A DNA stretch of 64,000 bases, from NCBI GenBank assembly GCA_020634455.1, contig JACKBQ010000001.1, positions 3,968,001 to 4,032,000 on the forward strand, in the 5' to 3' direction. The stretch is from Ardenticatenaceae bacterium (GTDB taxonomy: Bacteria; Chloroflexota; Anaerolineae; Promineifilales; Promineifilaceae). The notes under the pieces were generated by a model. The model worked only from the letters and a program-made list of their open reading frames with translations, searched no databases and was not told the DNA's origin. The translations under genes were made by a program, and so were the position numbers. How positions within the stretch are numbered: position 1 is the stretch's first letter; each line of letters starts with the position of its first letter. This document shows, in pieces, positions 26,239 to 35,448 of the stretch.

Positions 26239-27952
26239 AGAACACTCTTCCTTTGGCAAAGCGATCCATTAGTGCGGTGGCGCTTAGAATGACGATGAGC
26301 AGGCAGATGCCGAGAGCGGCAGCATAGCCGATTCGGGTATCCCGATTGAAGGCATCGAAGATGACGAGGCTGGCGGTGTCCATTGTGCCCAGGGCAGCGC
26401 GGGAACGGAGCACAAAGATGGTGTTGAATGCTTTGAAGGTGCCAATGATGCCGAAGATGGTTAGGAAGTAGGTGATGGGTGAGAGGAGGGGCAGGGTGAT
26501 GTGGCGAAATTGTGCCCAGCGGCCTGCGCCATCCATTGATGCAGCTTCATAATATTCGCGGGAGATGTTACCCAGGCCAGCCAGAAAGAAAACAACGTTG
26601 TAGCCGGTGTATTTCCAAATGCCAAAGATGATGGCAACAACGAGAGCCAGGCTAGGGCCTGCAGCCCATTCTGGTACGTTTAAGTTAAGGGCGCCACCAA
26701 TGAGTTCGTTGATGCCGTTTGGTTCGTTGAGCCAGCCCAGAGGGGCTAATCCAAATGAGGCCAGGAGCGTGTTGATGGTGCCTGTTGGGTTGCCGGAGAA
26801 GAGGACTTTGAAAACGGCCGCTGCGCCCACGGCTGGCGTAATGTATGGCAAGAAGTAAATCATGCGCAGCAACCCTTTGCCTTTGATTTCTTGAAATAAC
26901 AGGGTTGCCAGGACGAGACCTAAGAAAAGCTCTGCGGGTAGGGCCCCGATGACGTAGAAAATGGTGGTGCGTAAACTGATCCACCAGTCTTTATCGCCTT
27001 CGGCAATGATGGCGGGGAGTTCACTGATGAGTACCCAGCCACCGACCATGAGCAGGATGCCAGCAAAGAAGTATAGGAAGGTTTGCAGGTTTGAGTCGCG
27101 CTGTGCGGCCGTTCGCCAAACAAGCCAGGAGAGTAACAATAGGACAAATCCGGCGCTGATGGTGACAATTTGGGCCCAAATATCCAGGGTTTCGCCTTCT
27201 TCGAGCGCTTCGGCGAAGGCCAGTTGGATTTCATTGAAGGTTAGCCAGGTGAGGGCTGTGGCCATGATTAGCAGGAATACGGCCGTTACCCATTTGCCCG
27301 TATAAAATCCATCTCGTAACGTGGCAGCTGTGTTCTTTTGAAGGTAGTAGTACGATGCGCCACTTAAAATTAAAGCCAGCACGGCTAAATAAAAATTAGA
27401 GGCCACTCCCGGCGCGTTCCACGCTTCAGCCAAGAATTGTGGAAAAAGCGCATTACGTTCTTCGGCTGTGAAACCTACGAGCTTTTCACCAATCTCCAGT
27501 AGGCCCGGCATGAAGATGAACACAAGCCACAGCATTAAGGCGAGCGCTGCTGCGCTAAAAAATGCTGGCAGCAGCCAACGCCATGGGTTTTCATTCTTGG
27601 CACGAGCTGTAGCGAACATCTCGTTGATGTTGCGTATGACAACCGCAATAAAGAAAAGCGCCAGCCAAAAGGCCAGCACATAAGCCAGATTATCAATTGC
27701 GCGTACGTATTGCCCTAACCCATCAGGCCGGCCAACCACGTTGTTTAGACCCGCTCTGGTACTCTGATAAGCTGAAAAAACCAGTGGGAACAGGCCAAAC
27801 AGACCAATAATGATGATAGCTGGCGATAAAAACAGGTAAGCCAATAAAGCTTCGCGTCGTTTAAGTCCGCGTCTACCTGAAAAGATAGCCATACCAGTGC
27901 GCCGGGTGGTGCTTTGGCTTTGAGGCTGTGATGGAATTGCGGTGTCGCTCAT
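26231..27952 (-). CDS. MalF-type sugar ABC transporter permease with additional membrane region
   Basis: A 573-residue permease, long for the family (usually about 300). The first helix (about 37-60) is followed by roughly 290 residues of extra sequence with several helices, and only then the standard core from about residue 330. The EAA loop EYYEAASMDGAGRWAQFRHITLPLL lies near residue 475. The extra part has no soluble domain like the P2 loop of E. coli MalF; it is mostly membrane. No ATPase gene is in the operon, so a shared MsmX-like ATPase is expected from elsewhere. Confidence 0.88.
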   Translation of the reverse strand: MSDTAIPSQPQSQSTTRRTGMAIFSGRRGLKRREALLAYLFLSPAIIIIGLFGLFPLVFSAYQSTRAGLNNVVGRPDGLGQYVRAIDNLAYVLAFWLALFFIAVVIRNINEMFATARAKNENPWRWLLPAFFSAAALALMLWLVFIFMPGLLEIGEKLVGFTAEERNALFPQFLAEAWNAPGVASNFYLAVLALILSGASYYYLQKNTAATLRDGFYTGKWVTAVFLLIMATALTWLTFNEIQLAFAEALEEGETLDIWAQIVTISAGFVLLLLSWLVWRTAAQRDSNLQTFLYFFAGILLMVGGWVLISELPAIIAEGDKDWWISLRTTIFYVIGALPAELFLGLVLATLLFQEIKGKGLLRMIYFLPYITPAVGAAAVFKVLFSGNPTGTINTLLASFGLAPLGWLNEPNGINELIGGALNLNVPEWAAGPSLALVVAIIFGIWKYTGYNVVFFLAGLGNISREYYEAASMDGAGRWAQFRHITLPLLSPITYFLTIFGIIGTFKAFNTIFVLRSRAALGTMDTASLVIFDAFNRDTRIGYAAALGICLLIVILSATALMDRFAKGRVFYG

Positions 27953-28176
27953 AGCTTTGTCCTTGGGCTATGCAGCGGCAGCCAGCTTGCGCCGTCTTAC
28001 CGTGCGAGTTTCATAAAGTTTGAAATGTATTGATTGTGTGGGTCGAGATTGCAATTTCAAATGAGGCTTACGCATCATCATTTTGGTAACAACTGATTTG
28101 ACCAGTTGAATAAGGATTGGCTAATTTACCTGATAATCAACCAAAGTTTGAATTTTCCTATCTAAGAACTTTTGGC

Positions 28177-28204
28177 ATTATATCACGCGGACTTTTGTGG
28201 GCAA
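28177..28204 (-). promoter_or_regulatory. Promoter of the sugar ABC operon
   Basis: On the minus strand TTGCCC (28199-28204), 16 bases, TATAAT (28177-28182) with extended -10 TGa, the same TGATATAAT form as the phnD promoter. GTGGGCAACCAC (28196-28207) forms a small dyad over the -35 box that could be an operator. Confidence 0.65.
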
Positions 28205-28316
28205 CCACGTTAGGTGCCAATTAGGGCTGAATTGGTTAAGGGGAGGCTAACGCCGGGTAAACATTTGGTTAATATTGTTGGGTTTGTGGGTGCAAGCCGC
28301 TATCTTGTTTCCACCG

Positions 28317-28325
28317 TGTTATAAT
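28317..28325 (+). promoter_or_regulatory. Extended -10 promoter of the nuclease gene
   Basis: TGTTATAAT fits the extended -10 consensus exactly and lies 46 bases before the start codon. No good -35 box is present, as is usual for extended -10 promoters. Confidence 0.55.
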
Positions 28326-28370
28326 CATTCGTTCGATTTCATAGATATCATTTTCAAGGAAAACGCCACC

Positions 28371-31300
28371 ATGTTTCGTTCAAGAATTTCTGTTTTGCTC
28401 CTGGTTTTACTGTTGTCAGGCTTTGGGTTGACTGCTTGTGAGCCTGATGAACCACCTGCGACACCACCACCAGCGACGGCAACGGCCGTTTCCAATCCAA
28501 ATCCCGACCCTACCGCGACAGCCGAACCCGCCAACCAATCCGACGGCGTCTTCTTTAGCGAACTACTGCCCGGTGTGCCCGGCGGCAACAGCCACGAGTT
28601 CATCGAGCTGTACAATGCGGGTTCCGAGCCGGTAGATTTGATGGGCTGGTCCATTTTTTACCTGCTGGGCGAGGGGCAGGAGCAAGAACTGGTTTTTAGG
28701 TGGACGGAAACGGCCGTAATTCCCCCACAAGGTCACGTGCTGCTGGTTCATGAAGGGCAGGATGTGGGCGCAGCCCCCGACGGCTTTTTTAGCCAATCGC
28801 TGTTTGAGCGGCGCGGCGGGCTGCTGCTGCGCAACAAAACGCAGCAAACCGTAGACCTGCTGGGCTGGGGCGACGCTCCAGCTGAATTTACCAGCGGCGA
28901 CCCGGCGATGGCTCCCGCGGACGGAGCCAGCCTGGAGCGCCTGCCCGGTGGCGCGGCCGGGAATAGCCAGAACAGCGGCAGCAATGCCGCCGATTTTGTG
29001 GCCTTGGCCACGCCCAACCCGCAAAACAGCGGTAGCCCCATCACGCCCATGCCGGATGAATTTTTGACGATTGACGTTGCCGCGCCAGAGGCCATCGCCC
29101 CTGGGTCTGAGTTTGTACTGACGGTGGCGGTGGGGAATGTGAGCGATACGGCCGTTTCCAACGTCACCATCTCCTTGCCCATTGCCAGCTATTTTGAACT
29201 GGTCGCTGGGCCGGAAGGGGCGGAATTGGCAAACAGCCGTCTCACCTGGACCCTGCCCGAAATCGCCGCCAACGGCAGCCAGACCGCCGAAATCACCCTG
29301 CTCAGCCCGTTCACCTACACCGACACCTTGCTCACCGGCTACTACGCCGACGCCGATGGCTATCTGGCGGCGTTTGGCCAGCCCCGGCTTATCAGTATGG
29401 CCGGTGGAGCCATTCCGATTGCCACTGCCCGCGATCTGGTAGGCAGCGTGGTGAGCGTCGAAGGCATTGCCACCATGTACACTGGCGGCTTTTTTGCGGG
29501 TAACGGCAGCAAGTTCTACATGCAAGACGAAACCGGCGGCATCCAGGTGTACATTCCCAGTGACCAAGCGCAGCCGAATGTGGCCATTGGCGACCGGGTG
29601 CGCGTGACCGGCCTCATCGAACCATACCGCGATTCGCTGGAGCTAATTCCGGGGGATGTGGAACTGCTGGGTGCAGACGATATGCCAGAGCCGCTGGCCG
29701 TAACGGTGGATGATGTGAACAACAGCGATGCCATCCTGGGCGAGCTGGTGGCGCTGGAAGGCACGGTGCTGGCGGTTGAAGATTTTAATTTTGATTATCA
29801 GGTGCAAATTGATCAGGGCACGGGCGAGACGGCGACGGTTCTCATCGAAAAACAGACCGGAGCTACGGCCGAACTGATCGAAGTGGGCCAAAATTACCGC
29901 ATGGTGGGCATTAGCGAGTTTTACCAGGGCTTGCGGCAGGTGAAGCCGCGCCTGCAAACGGACATTGTGGCCATTATTCCGCCCATCGTGCTGCTGGAAA
30001 TGCAAACCAGCAACACGGCGTACCCCGGCCAGGTGCTCACCTACACACTCACCGCTGCCAACTACACCGACACGCCGTTGACCAATTTGCTGGTGGAATT
30101 GGAAGTGCCGGGTGGCGCGGCCAATGCGCTCCAGGTGCAGCCGGATGCGAACGGCATTTCGGCCAACGGGGTTGTGGTCTGGGCGGTGGATGAGCTGGCT
30201 GCTGGTGGGGGTACGGCCGTTCTGCAATATTTCTTCACCGTGCCCAATGACCAAACCGAGCCGCTGGTGGCCTCGCCTGCCCAGCTCACCGCCGAGGGGC
30301 AGGACGAACCTGTGCTTTCTAACAACTTCACCACTTTCCTTGGCGATTCGGTACCAATTTGGGCCATCCAGGGGGAGGGCAGCCGTTCGCCGTATGTGGG
30401 CATTGATGCGGCGACCAGTGGGGTGGTCACGGCCGTATTCCCCGAACTCAACGGCTTCTTCATTCAGGATTTGGAACCAGACGCCAACCCTGCCACCTCC
30501 GATGGCCTCTTTATTTTCACGGGCGTTTTGCCAATTACCGTGCAGGTGGGGGATTTGTTGGAGCTAAACGGCCGTGTCCGTGAACTCTCTAGCCAAACGG
30601 CGCTCCAGGTTGAATCATTAGACGATATTGTGCTAAACAGCCCCGGCTACACTAACGTTTTTGAGCCTGTGTCCTACGATCCGCCGCAAGAACCGGACGC
30701 CGCGCTGGTTTACAACGAATCGTTAGAGGGTGTACTGGTGAGCCTGAGCGAACCGGCACTGGTCGTTGGCCCCTCCACGCGCTTTGGCGAATATGCCCTG
30801 GTGTACGAAAAATGGGGCGTTACGGCCGTTGCCCGCACCGACGAGAGCGGCTTCCTGATGTACGTGGATGATGGCTCCACTGTGGCCCACGACGACCAGG
30901 GTAGCCTGCCGTACGCGGTGACCAACGGTGACATGGTGGCCAATTTGGTGGGGCCGCTGGCCTTTACTTTTGGTAACTACAAAATCGAGCCGATTGTGAT
31001 GCCTGAGGTGATGGTTGGGGAACGGCCGTTGCCCACCATTCGTGCCGCCAGCGAGGACGAACTGAGCATTGCGACCTTCAACGTGGAGAATTTGTTCGAT
31101 CTGGTGACGCCGCACCCGTCCAGCCCGCCGATTCCCACCGTGTTTGAGTACCGCAACAAACTGGAAAAAATTGCCCAAACCATCGTGGCAATGGGTGCGC
31201 CCACCATCATTGGTTTGCAGGAAGTGGAAAATCTGGACATTTTGCAAGATTTGGTGGAACAAGAGGCGATTGCCGAATTTGGTTACCAGCCGTTCCTGAT

Positions 31301-31898
31301 TGAAGGCAATGATTCGCGAGGCATTGACGTGGGCTACCTGGTGCGCAGCGACCGAGCCACGGTGGAATCTGTGGCGGCGCACGATGCGCCCGGTGAGCTG
31401 TTTGCCCGCCCGCCGCTGGTCATCACCGTCACCGCGCACCTGGCCAGCGGCGACCAGACGGTGATTGTGCTCAATAACCATTTCCTCTCGCTTTCTGCGG
31501 GGGAGCAGGCGACAGAGCCAGTGCGCACGGCGCAGGCAGCCTGGAATGTAGAACTGGTGGCCGAGCTTTCGGCGGCAAACCCGGCAGCGCATTTTGTGGT
31601 GCTGGGGGATTTAAACTCTTTCTACCAGACGTTACCGCTGGACACATTGGAGGCAGCCGGGTTGCAGCATGTGTATCGGTACTTAGGGGATGGGGAACGG
31701 CCGTACACCTACATCTTTGAAGGCCGCACCCAAACGCTGGATCACATCGTCGTCTCGCCAGAGCTGTTTAGCCACCTGGCGTTAGTGCAGCCGCTGCACA
31801 CCAACGCCGACTACCCCCTCGGCGACCCGGAAGACACCACCCCCCGCCGCGTCTCCGACCACGATCCGCTGGTGGCCATATTCCACTTTGCAGAATAA
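28371..31898 (+). CDS. Secreted multi-domain nuclease lipoprotein (LTD, OB-fold, endonuclease/exonuclease/phosphatase)
   Basis: Start set at ATG 28371 behind AAGGA; the 1175-residue product has a signal peptide and lipobox LTACEP (Cys near 23), then a Pro/Thr tether. A lamin-tail domain follows (about 60-200: FFSELLPGVPGGNSHEFIEL). Next come a CARDB/DUF11-like beta domain (about 235-330), an OB-fold region (about 345-530), another beta domain, and a second OB-like region (about 660-880). The C-terminal EEP nuclease (about 905-1175) has IATFNVENLFD, IIGLQEVEN, VVLGDLNSF and SDHDPLVA. It resembles ExeM/NucH-type extracellular DNases, which digest external DNA. Confidence 0.88.
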   Translation: MFRSRISVLLLVLLLSGFGLTACEPDEPPATPPPATATAVSNPNPDPTATAEPANQSDGVFFSELLPGVPGGNSHEFIELYNAGSEPVDLMGWSIFYLLGEGQEQELVFRWTETAVIPPQGHVLLVHEGQDVGAAPDGFFSQSLFERRGGLLLRNKTQQTVDLLGWGDAPAEFTSGDPAMAPADGASLERLPGGAAGNSQNSGSNAADFVALATPNPQNSGSPITPMPDEFLTIDVAAPEAIAPGSEFVLTVAVGNVSDTAVSNVTISLPIASYFELVAGPEGAELANSRLTWTLPEIAANGSQTAEITLLSPFTYTDTLLTGYYADADGYLAAFGQPRLISMAGGAIPIATARDLVGSVVSVEGIATMYTGGFFAGNGSKFYMQDETGGIQVYIPSDQAQPNVAIGDRVRVTGLIEPYRDSLELIPGDVELLGADDMPEPLAVTVDDVNNSDAILGELVALEGTVLAVEDFNFDYQVQIDQGTGETATVLIEKQTGATAELIEVGQNYRMVGISEFYQGLRQVKPRLQTDIVAIIPPIVLLEMQTSNTAYPGQVLTYTLTAANYTDTPLTNLLVELEVPGGAANALQVQPDANGISANGVVVWAVDELAAGGGTAVLQYFFTVPNDQTEPLVASPAQLTAEGQDEPVLSNNFTTFLGDSVPIWAIQGEGSRSPYVGIDAATSGVVTAVFPELNGFFIQDLEPDANPATSDGLFIFTGVLPITVQVGDLLELNGRVRELSSQTALQVESLDDIVLNSPGYTNVFEPVSYDPPQEPDAALVYNESLEGVLVSLSEPALVVGPSTRFGEYALVYEKWGVTAVARTDESGFLMYVDDGSTVAHDDQGSLPYAVTNGDMVANLVGPLAFTFGNYKIEPIVMPEVMVGERPLPTIRAASEDELSIATFNVENLFDLVTPHPSSPPIPTVFEYRNKLEKIAQTIVAMGAPTIIGLQEVENLDILQDLVEQEAIAEFGYQPFLIEGNDSRGIDVGYLVRSDRATVESVAAHDAPGELFARPPLVITVTAHLASGDQTVIVLNNHFLSLSAGEQATEPVRTAQAAWNVELVAELSAANPAAHFVVLGDLNSFYQTLPLDTLEAAGLQHVYRYLGDGERPYTYIFEGRTQTLDHIVVSPELFSHLALVQPLHTNADYPLGDPEDTTPRRVSDHDPLVAIFHFAE

Positions 31899-31900
31899 TT

Positions 31901-31945
31901 GGAGTTCAGAGATTGGAGATTATCAATCTCCAACCTCTTAGCTCC
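31901..31945. repeat. Intergenic hairpin repeat (AATCTCC family)
   Basis: GGAGTTCAGAGATTGGAGATT pairs with AATCTCCAACCTC and an outer GCTCC. It lies between the convergent nuclease and SPFH genes and may serve as terminator for either. Confidence 0.65.
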
Positions 31946-31952
31946 CTTTGCT

Positions 31953-32942
31953 TTACGAATCCTGCTTGCCAATAAACACTTTGGCTAAATGAATAGATTC
32001 CACGTCTTTCGCATCCAGAATGCGTAATTTTTCCAGCTTTTCTAACCGCTTCATTTCTTCATCACTAAAATTGCTAACCGCTTCTTTAAGGCGATTCATC
32101 GCCTCGGTCACCATTTGGGTGTGAATTTTGCGCTGGTAGGCAATTTCTAGCGTTTTTTCTACATCGGTCGGCATTTCAATGGGGCCTAACGAGACATCCC
32201 GGTCTGGTATCGGTTGGAAGCCCAGATTAAATTTAAACGCACTGTCTGGATCGTACGGGTTTTTCTTTTCAGCTAACAGTTCATTGGTGCTTTGCGCAAC
32301 CTCAGCTTCTAGCTTTTTGATCGCATTTTTGTCGTAAAGCTCTTCAGCCAGGTAGGTTTCTACCAAATGTTTGATTGCTCTTTCAGCCTTGCCTTTCACC
32401 ACTTTGTCTGCATTTTCTGGCAGCGTGCGCGCTAATTTGTACCGGACATTATCGGTGAGAGCATACACATTGACAGTAAACGACACCTTCCAGGTGACAT
32501 CTACTAACACACCATCGGCCGTGCGAATGTCTTCAAGCTTGCCGCTGGCAGATTGTGATTTCTTGGTGATTTTTTCGTCAGCTAATTTTTCATACCACCT
32601 TAGCCGGACATAATGCGGATCGTTCCGCTGAATCCACCAGGAGATGAAGGGAAACAAGAAGGGGACTTTAATTTCTTTACAGCCAAACCGGGGGTCTGGG
32701 TCTGTTTCTGGGTAAAAGCGGCAGAAGCTGTTGTTGAAGCGGTTGTAAATGACGCCCACTTCCATTTCATCGATCAACCTGTAGCGGGGTAGGAGAGCCA
32801 GCAAAAGGACAAAGGCAAAAAGCAGCAGGGTGAATAGAACAAAAATTAGCCCCCAGATTTCGAAGGCCAGATAAGCTGCAACAATTGTAAATCCTAAAAA
32901 GAAGATGACCGCTGCGACAATAAAGGGGTTTCTTGGTTTCAT
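31953..32942 (-). CDS. SPFH/band 7 domain membrane protein
   Basis: Start set at 32942 because GGAGG lies five bases upstream; an upstream TTG falls inside that site. The 329-residue protein has two N-terminal helices (about 8-30 and 33-55), then an SPFH-like domain (about 60-240) with GVIYNRFNNSFCRF and VLVDVTWKVSFTVN. A helical, charged C-terminal part with coiled-coil character follows (about 245-310). Relatives organise membrane microdomains or regulate proteases. No NfeD or protease partner is adjacent. Confidence 0.78.
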   Translation of the reverse strand: MKPRNPFIVAAVIFFLGFTIVAAYLAFEIWGLIFVLFTLLLFAFVLLLALLPRYRLIDEMEVGVIYNRFNNSFCRFYPETDPDPRFGCKEIKVPFLFPFISWWIQRNDPHYVRLRWYEKLADEKITKKSQSASGKLEDIRTADGVLVDVTWKVSFTVNVYALTDNVRYKLARTLPENADKVVKGKAERAIKHLVETYLAEELYDKNAIKKLEAEVAQSTNELLAEKKNPYDPDSAFKFNLGFQPIPDRDVSLGPIEMPTDVEKTLEIAYQRKIHTQMVTEAMNRLKEAVSNFSDEEMKRLEKLEKLRILDAKDVESIHLAKVFIGKQDS

Positions 32943-33107
32943 GCGTGCCTCCAAATAGCTTGAAATGGGTGAAAAACTGTGACTGTTTTCATTGTAAATC
33001 CTGCTGGAAGCGGATTCAATCTTTTTTTGGTACTGTCAGGAAATTGTCGGCTAAATCTCGGATTTTTGTTGGGTTGGTTGACAAATTTGGGTGATGGATT
33101 TACTATG

Positions 33108-33150
33108 TTGCGCATTAGATGATTATCTAGTATATTAGATAGCTATCTAA
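33108..33150 (+). promoter_or_regulatory. Promoter with tandem TAGAT-N4-ATCTA operators
   Basis: TTGCGC (33108-33113), 17 bases, TATATT (33131-33136). One dyad TAGATGATTATCTA (33116-33129) fills the spacer and a second, perfect one TTAGATAGCTATCTAA (33135-33150) covers the -10 and start region. The half-sites repeat at exactly 20 bases, two helical turns. This is the layout of a repressor-controlled promoter; the ArsR-type regulator at 35726 is one candidate. The rest of the 302-base gap (32943-33244) shows nothing else. Confidence 0.65.
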
Positions 33151-33244
33151 CATCAATTGACCCGATTCCCTGATCTGATTGATTCATCCAGCTTTCATTG
33201 ACCCAAAATATCCAGTTTTGCCCATTCAATTTGGAGGCTCCGAC

Positions 33245-34459
33245 ATGCAAGAGACGACGACCTTGACTTTTGAACAAACGGTGGCTGTTGAGCCAACGGC
33301 CGTTTACCGTGCCATTACCAACGGAGCCGCCCTGCGAGAATGGCTGTGCACCACTTCGCAGGTGGCCACGCGAGTGGGCGGGCGCATTTACCTGTGGTGG
33401 CAGCAAGGGTATTGGACTACTGGCGAATTTTTGGAGTTAGTGCCAGGGGAAAAGGTGGTATTTTCGTGGCAAGGGCGGTTGGAAACGGCCGTTTCTAAAG
33501 TCACCATCACCCTAAAATCCACAAACGACGGCACCAAACTGAATCTGATCCACGCCGATCTGCCCGCAGGCGACGGCGCTGCCGAAATGCGCCAGGGGAT
33601 CAAAGATGGCTGGGCAGCCGGTTTGGCCAATCTGAAGGCTGTTTTGGAAACCGGATTAGACAAGCGGCTGTACGATCAATCTTTCCTGGGGATTCTTATT
33701 GCTGGCCTGGTGACGGCCGAACAGGCAACCGATTTGGGCATTGATGCTAAAGGTGGTGTGCGCATCAACGGCACCATGGCCGAAACTGGTGCGGCTAAGG
33801 CAGGTTTGCAGGGCGAAGACATCATTGTGGATATGGGTGGCAATCCTACGTTTGATTTCCCCACGTTGCAGGCGGCGTTACGGCCGTATCGCCCCGGTGA
33901 CAACATCAAAGTAACCTACTACCGGGTCGGCGAACGCAAGCAGACGGTGATGACGCTGGGGACCCGCCCCGTGCCAGACGTTCCCGCAACGCCTGAGGCT
34001 CTGGCCGGAGCGCTGGCCAGCCTTTATGCAGAGTTGGACGACCGACTGGATGAAGTGATTGAGGGAGCAACAGAAGCTGAAGCAGATTATCGCCCTGACG
34101 AGGATAGCTGGAATGCCAAGGAACTACTGGCTCACCTTATTACCGTGGAGCGGGGGGTGCAGATGCAGGCGGCAACGCAGCTTTCGGACGGCGTGCTGGA
34201 TGGCTTTCCCAACAATCCGCGTGCTTGGGTAAGTTCGGTAACGGCCGTTTACCCCACGTTGGCTGAAATGGTTGCCCTCTGGAAGCGCACCGAGGCGGAA
34301 TCTGTGGCGCTGTTGGCCAATCTGCCCGATGAAATTGCGACCCGCAAAGGCACCTACCACAACATTGCCACCAGCTTCCTGAGTGGGCTGCCGCAGCACA
34401 CGCAGGATCACATCACCGAAATTGGCAATTTACTGCAAACTGCTCGCAGCCTGTCGTAG
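33245..34459 (+). CDS. AHSA1/SRPBCC - PDZ - DinB-like three-domain fusion
   Basis: Start set at ATG 33245 behind GGAGG. The 404-residue protein joins three units. Residues about 1-145 form an AHSA1-type SRPBCC domain (TFEQTVAVEPTAVYRAIT; VFSWQG). A PDZ-like domain follows (about 180-265) with GVRINGTMAETGAAKAGLQGEDII. Residues about 275-400 form a DinB/DfsB-like four-helix bundle (DSWNAKELLAHLITVERG with candidate metal His; PQHTQDHITEIGNLL). No signal peptide, so cytoplasmic. No function is known for this combination. DinB-like members are often thiol- or metal-dependent transferases. Confidence 0.8.
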   Translation: MQETTTLTFEQTVAVEPTAVYRAITNGAALREWLCTTSQVATRVGGRIYLWWQQGYWTTGEFLELVPGEKVVFSWQGRLETAVSKVTITLKSTNDGTKLNLIHADLPAGDGAAEMRQGIKDGWAAGLANLKAVLETGLDKRLYDQSFLGILIAGLVTAEQATDLGIDAKGGVRINGTMAETGAAKAGLQGEDIIVDMGGNPTFDFPTLQAALRPYRPGDNIKVTYYRVGERKQTVMTLGTRPVPDVPATPEALAGALASLYAELDDRLDEVIEGATEAEADYRPDEDSWNAKELLAHLITVERGVQMQAATQLSDGVLDGFPNNPRAWVSSVTAVYPTLAEMVALWKRTEAESVALLANLPDEIATRKGTYHNIATSFLSGLPQHTQDHITEIGNLLQTARSLS

Positions 34460-34483
34460 GTCAAGTTTTCAAACTTGACCTAC
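34456..34483. repeat. 28-base near-perfect palindrome at the gene end
   Basis: GTAGGTCAAGTTT pairs with AAACTTGACCTAC across two bases, beginning at the stop codon. It could terminate the upstream gene but lacks a T tract. Confidence 0.7.
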
Positions 34484-34502
34484 AGCTTGTGAGGAGTGAA
34501 TC

Positions 34503-34592
34503 ATGTCAGAAAAGGAAACGCCACAAAAAACGGCCGCATCCACCGAAAAAACAAGTAAGTGGACCATTGAATGGAGTATCACCATTCCCTAA
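34503..34592 (+). CDS. Possible 29-residue small protein
   Basis: ATG 34503 follows AGGAG (34492-34496) at six bases and opens a 29-codon frame that is rich in Lys, Thr and Glu and ends in TIEWSITIP. It could be a true small protein, a leader peptide, or the remnant of a longer gene, since the following 200 bases contain no frame. Only the ribosome site supports it. Confidence 0.3.
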   Translation: MSEKETPQKTAASTEKTSKWTIEWSITIP

Positions 34593-34729
34593 AACTGGTA
34601 GCTGGTGCAAATCAACCTCTGGGAGGGTTCATCAGGCACTATTAGAGCCATTGATCAATCATCCCGGAGGATTATTTTTGAAGGAGACGACTCCAACTGT
34701 CGTTGACCACCATGAATGAAAATCAACAG

Positions 34730-34787
34730 ATTTTGCAGATTGACCAGATTTATTATTAATCTGCGAAATCTGTGTAATCTGTGGATT
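34730..34787. repeat. Intergenic hairpin repeat (CAGATT family)
   Basis: AATCAACAGATTTTGCAGATT pairs with AATCTGCGAAATCTG plus AATCTGTGGATT. Relatives at 53789-53861 and 57661-57719. The gap between 34593 and 34729 shows no gene and no other structure. Confidence 0.7.
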
Positions 34788-34806
34788 ATTTTCAAAGGAG
34801 AATTTT

Positions 34807-35436
34807 ATGGTGCAGTTGCAGCTAAAAACCCGGCAAGTTGGCCCTTGGGGCATGAACACCTACGCCCTCATTTGCCCTAGCACTAACCAGAGTGTGCTCA
34901 TTGACCCTGGCGACGATCCGGAAATTTTGCAAGAAATGCTGGGCAATAGCGAACCAATCGCCATTTTGCTGACGCACACACACATTGACCACATCGGGGC
35001 GCTGGACGCGATGCGCCAAAAGCTGGGCGTGCCCGTGATGGGCAACGATGGCCCGCATGAGCCGGGCGGCAAGGACATTCAGGCGGATCGCTGGCTGCGA
35101 GATGGGGATGCGGTGCAGGTGGGTGCGTTTGGCCTAACGGCCGTTTACGCCCCAGGCCATATCGGCGACCAAATTTGTTTTGTGTTGCAAGATGATCACC
35201 GCGTTATTGTAGGTGACACCATTTTTGACGGTGGCCCTGGCCGTACATGGTCCAGCGACGGCTTCAAAACCACGCTGAAGACCTTACGCAATGTGGTGCT
35301 GCCCTGGCCCGACGACAAGGTTTGCTACCCTGGGCACGGCCCGCACTTCCGCCTGGGCGATCGTCGCGCTGCGATTGAGGCATTTTTAGCCAAAGATCAC
35401 GGTGATTTTTTCGGCGATGCCACCTGGGATATGTGA
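34807..35436 (+). CDS. Metallo-beta-lactamase-fold hydrolase (GloB-like)
   Basis: A 209-residue MBL-fold protein with the metal motif LTHTHIDHIG near residue 55, a histidine in YAPGHIGDQ near 116, the bridging aspartate in VIVGDTIFDGG near 138, and a final YPGHGPH near 178. The pattern fits glyoxalase II-like thioesterases. Note THTHIDH where THxHxDH is canonical. AAAGGAG precedes the ATG at seven bases. Confidence 0.9.
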   Translation: MVQLQLKTRQVGPWGMNTYALICPSTNQSVLIDPGDDPEILQEMLGNSEPIAILLTHTHIDHIGALDAMRQKLGVPVMGNDGPHEPGGKDIQADRWLRDGDAVQVGAFGLTAVYAPGHIGDQICFVLQDDHRVIVGDTIFDGGPGRTWSSDGFKTTLKTLRNVVLPWPDDKVCYPGHGPHFRLGDRRAAIEAFLAKDHGDFFGDATWDM

Positions 35437-35448
35437 TTTTCCTCGTAA

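Larger units (their letters stand above)
27953..28370. other. Divergent intergenic region, 418 bases, with two promoters
   Basis: No open frame of interest. It carries one promoter for the leftward sugar ABC operon and one for the rightward nuclease gene (listed separately). Base composition is more A/T-rich than the flanking genes and no ACGGCCGT copy is seen. The leftward transcript would have a leader of about 220 bases with no recognisable riboswitch. Confidence 0.6.
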
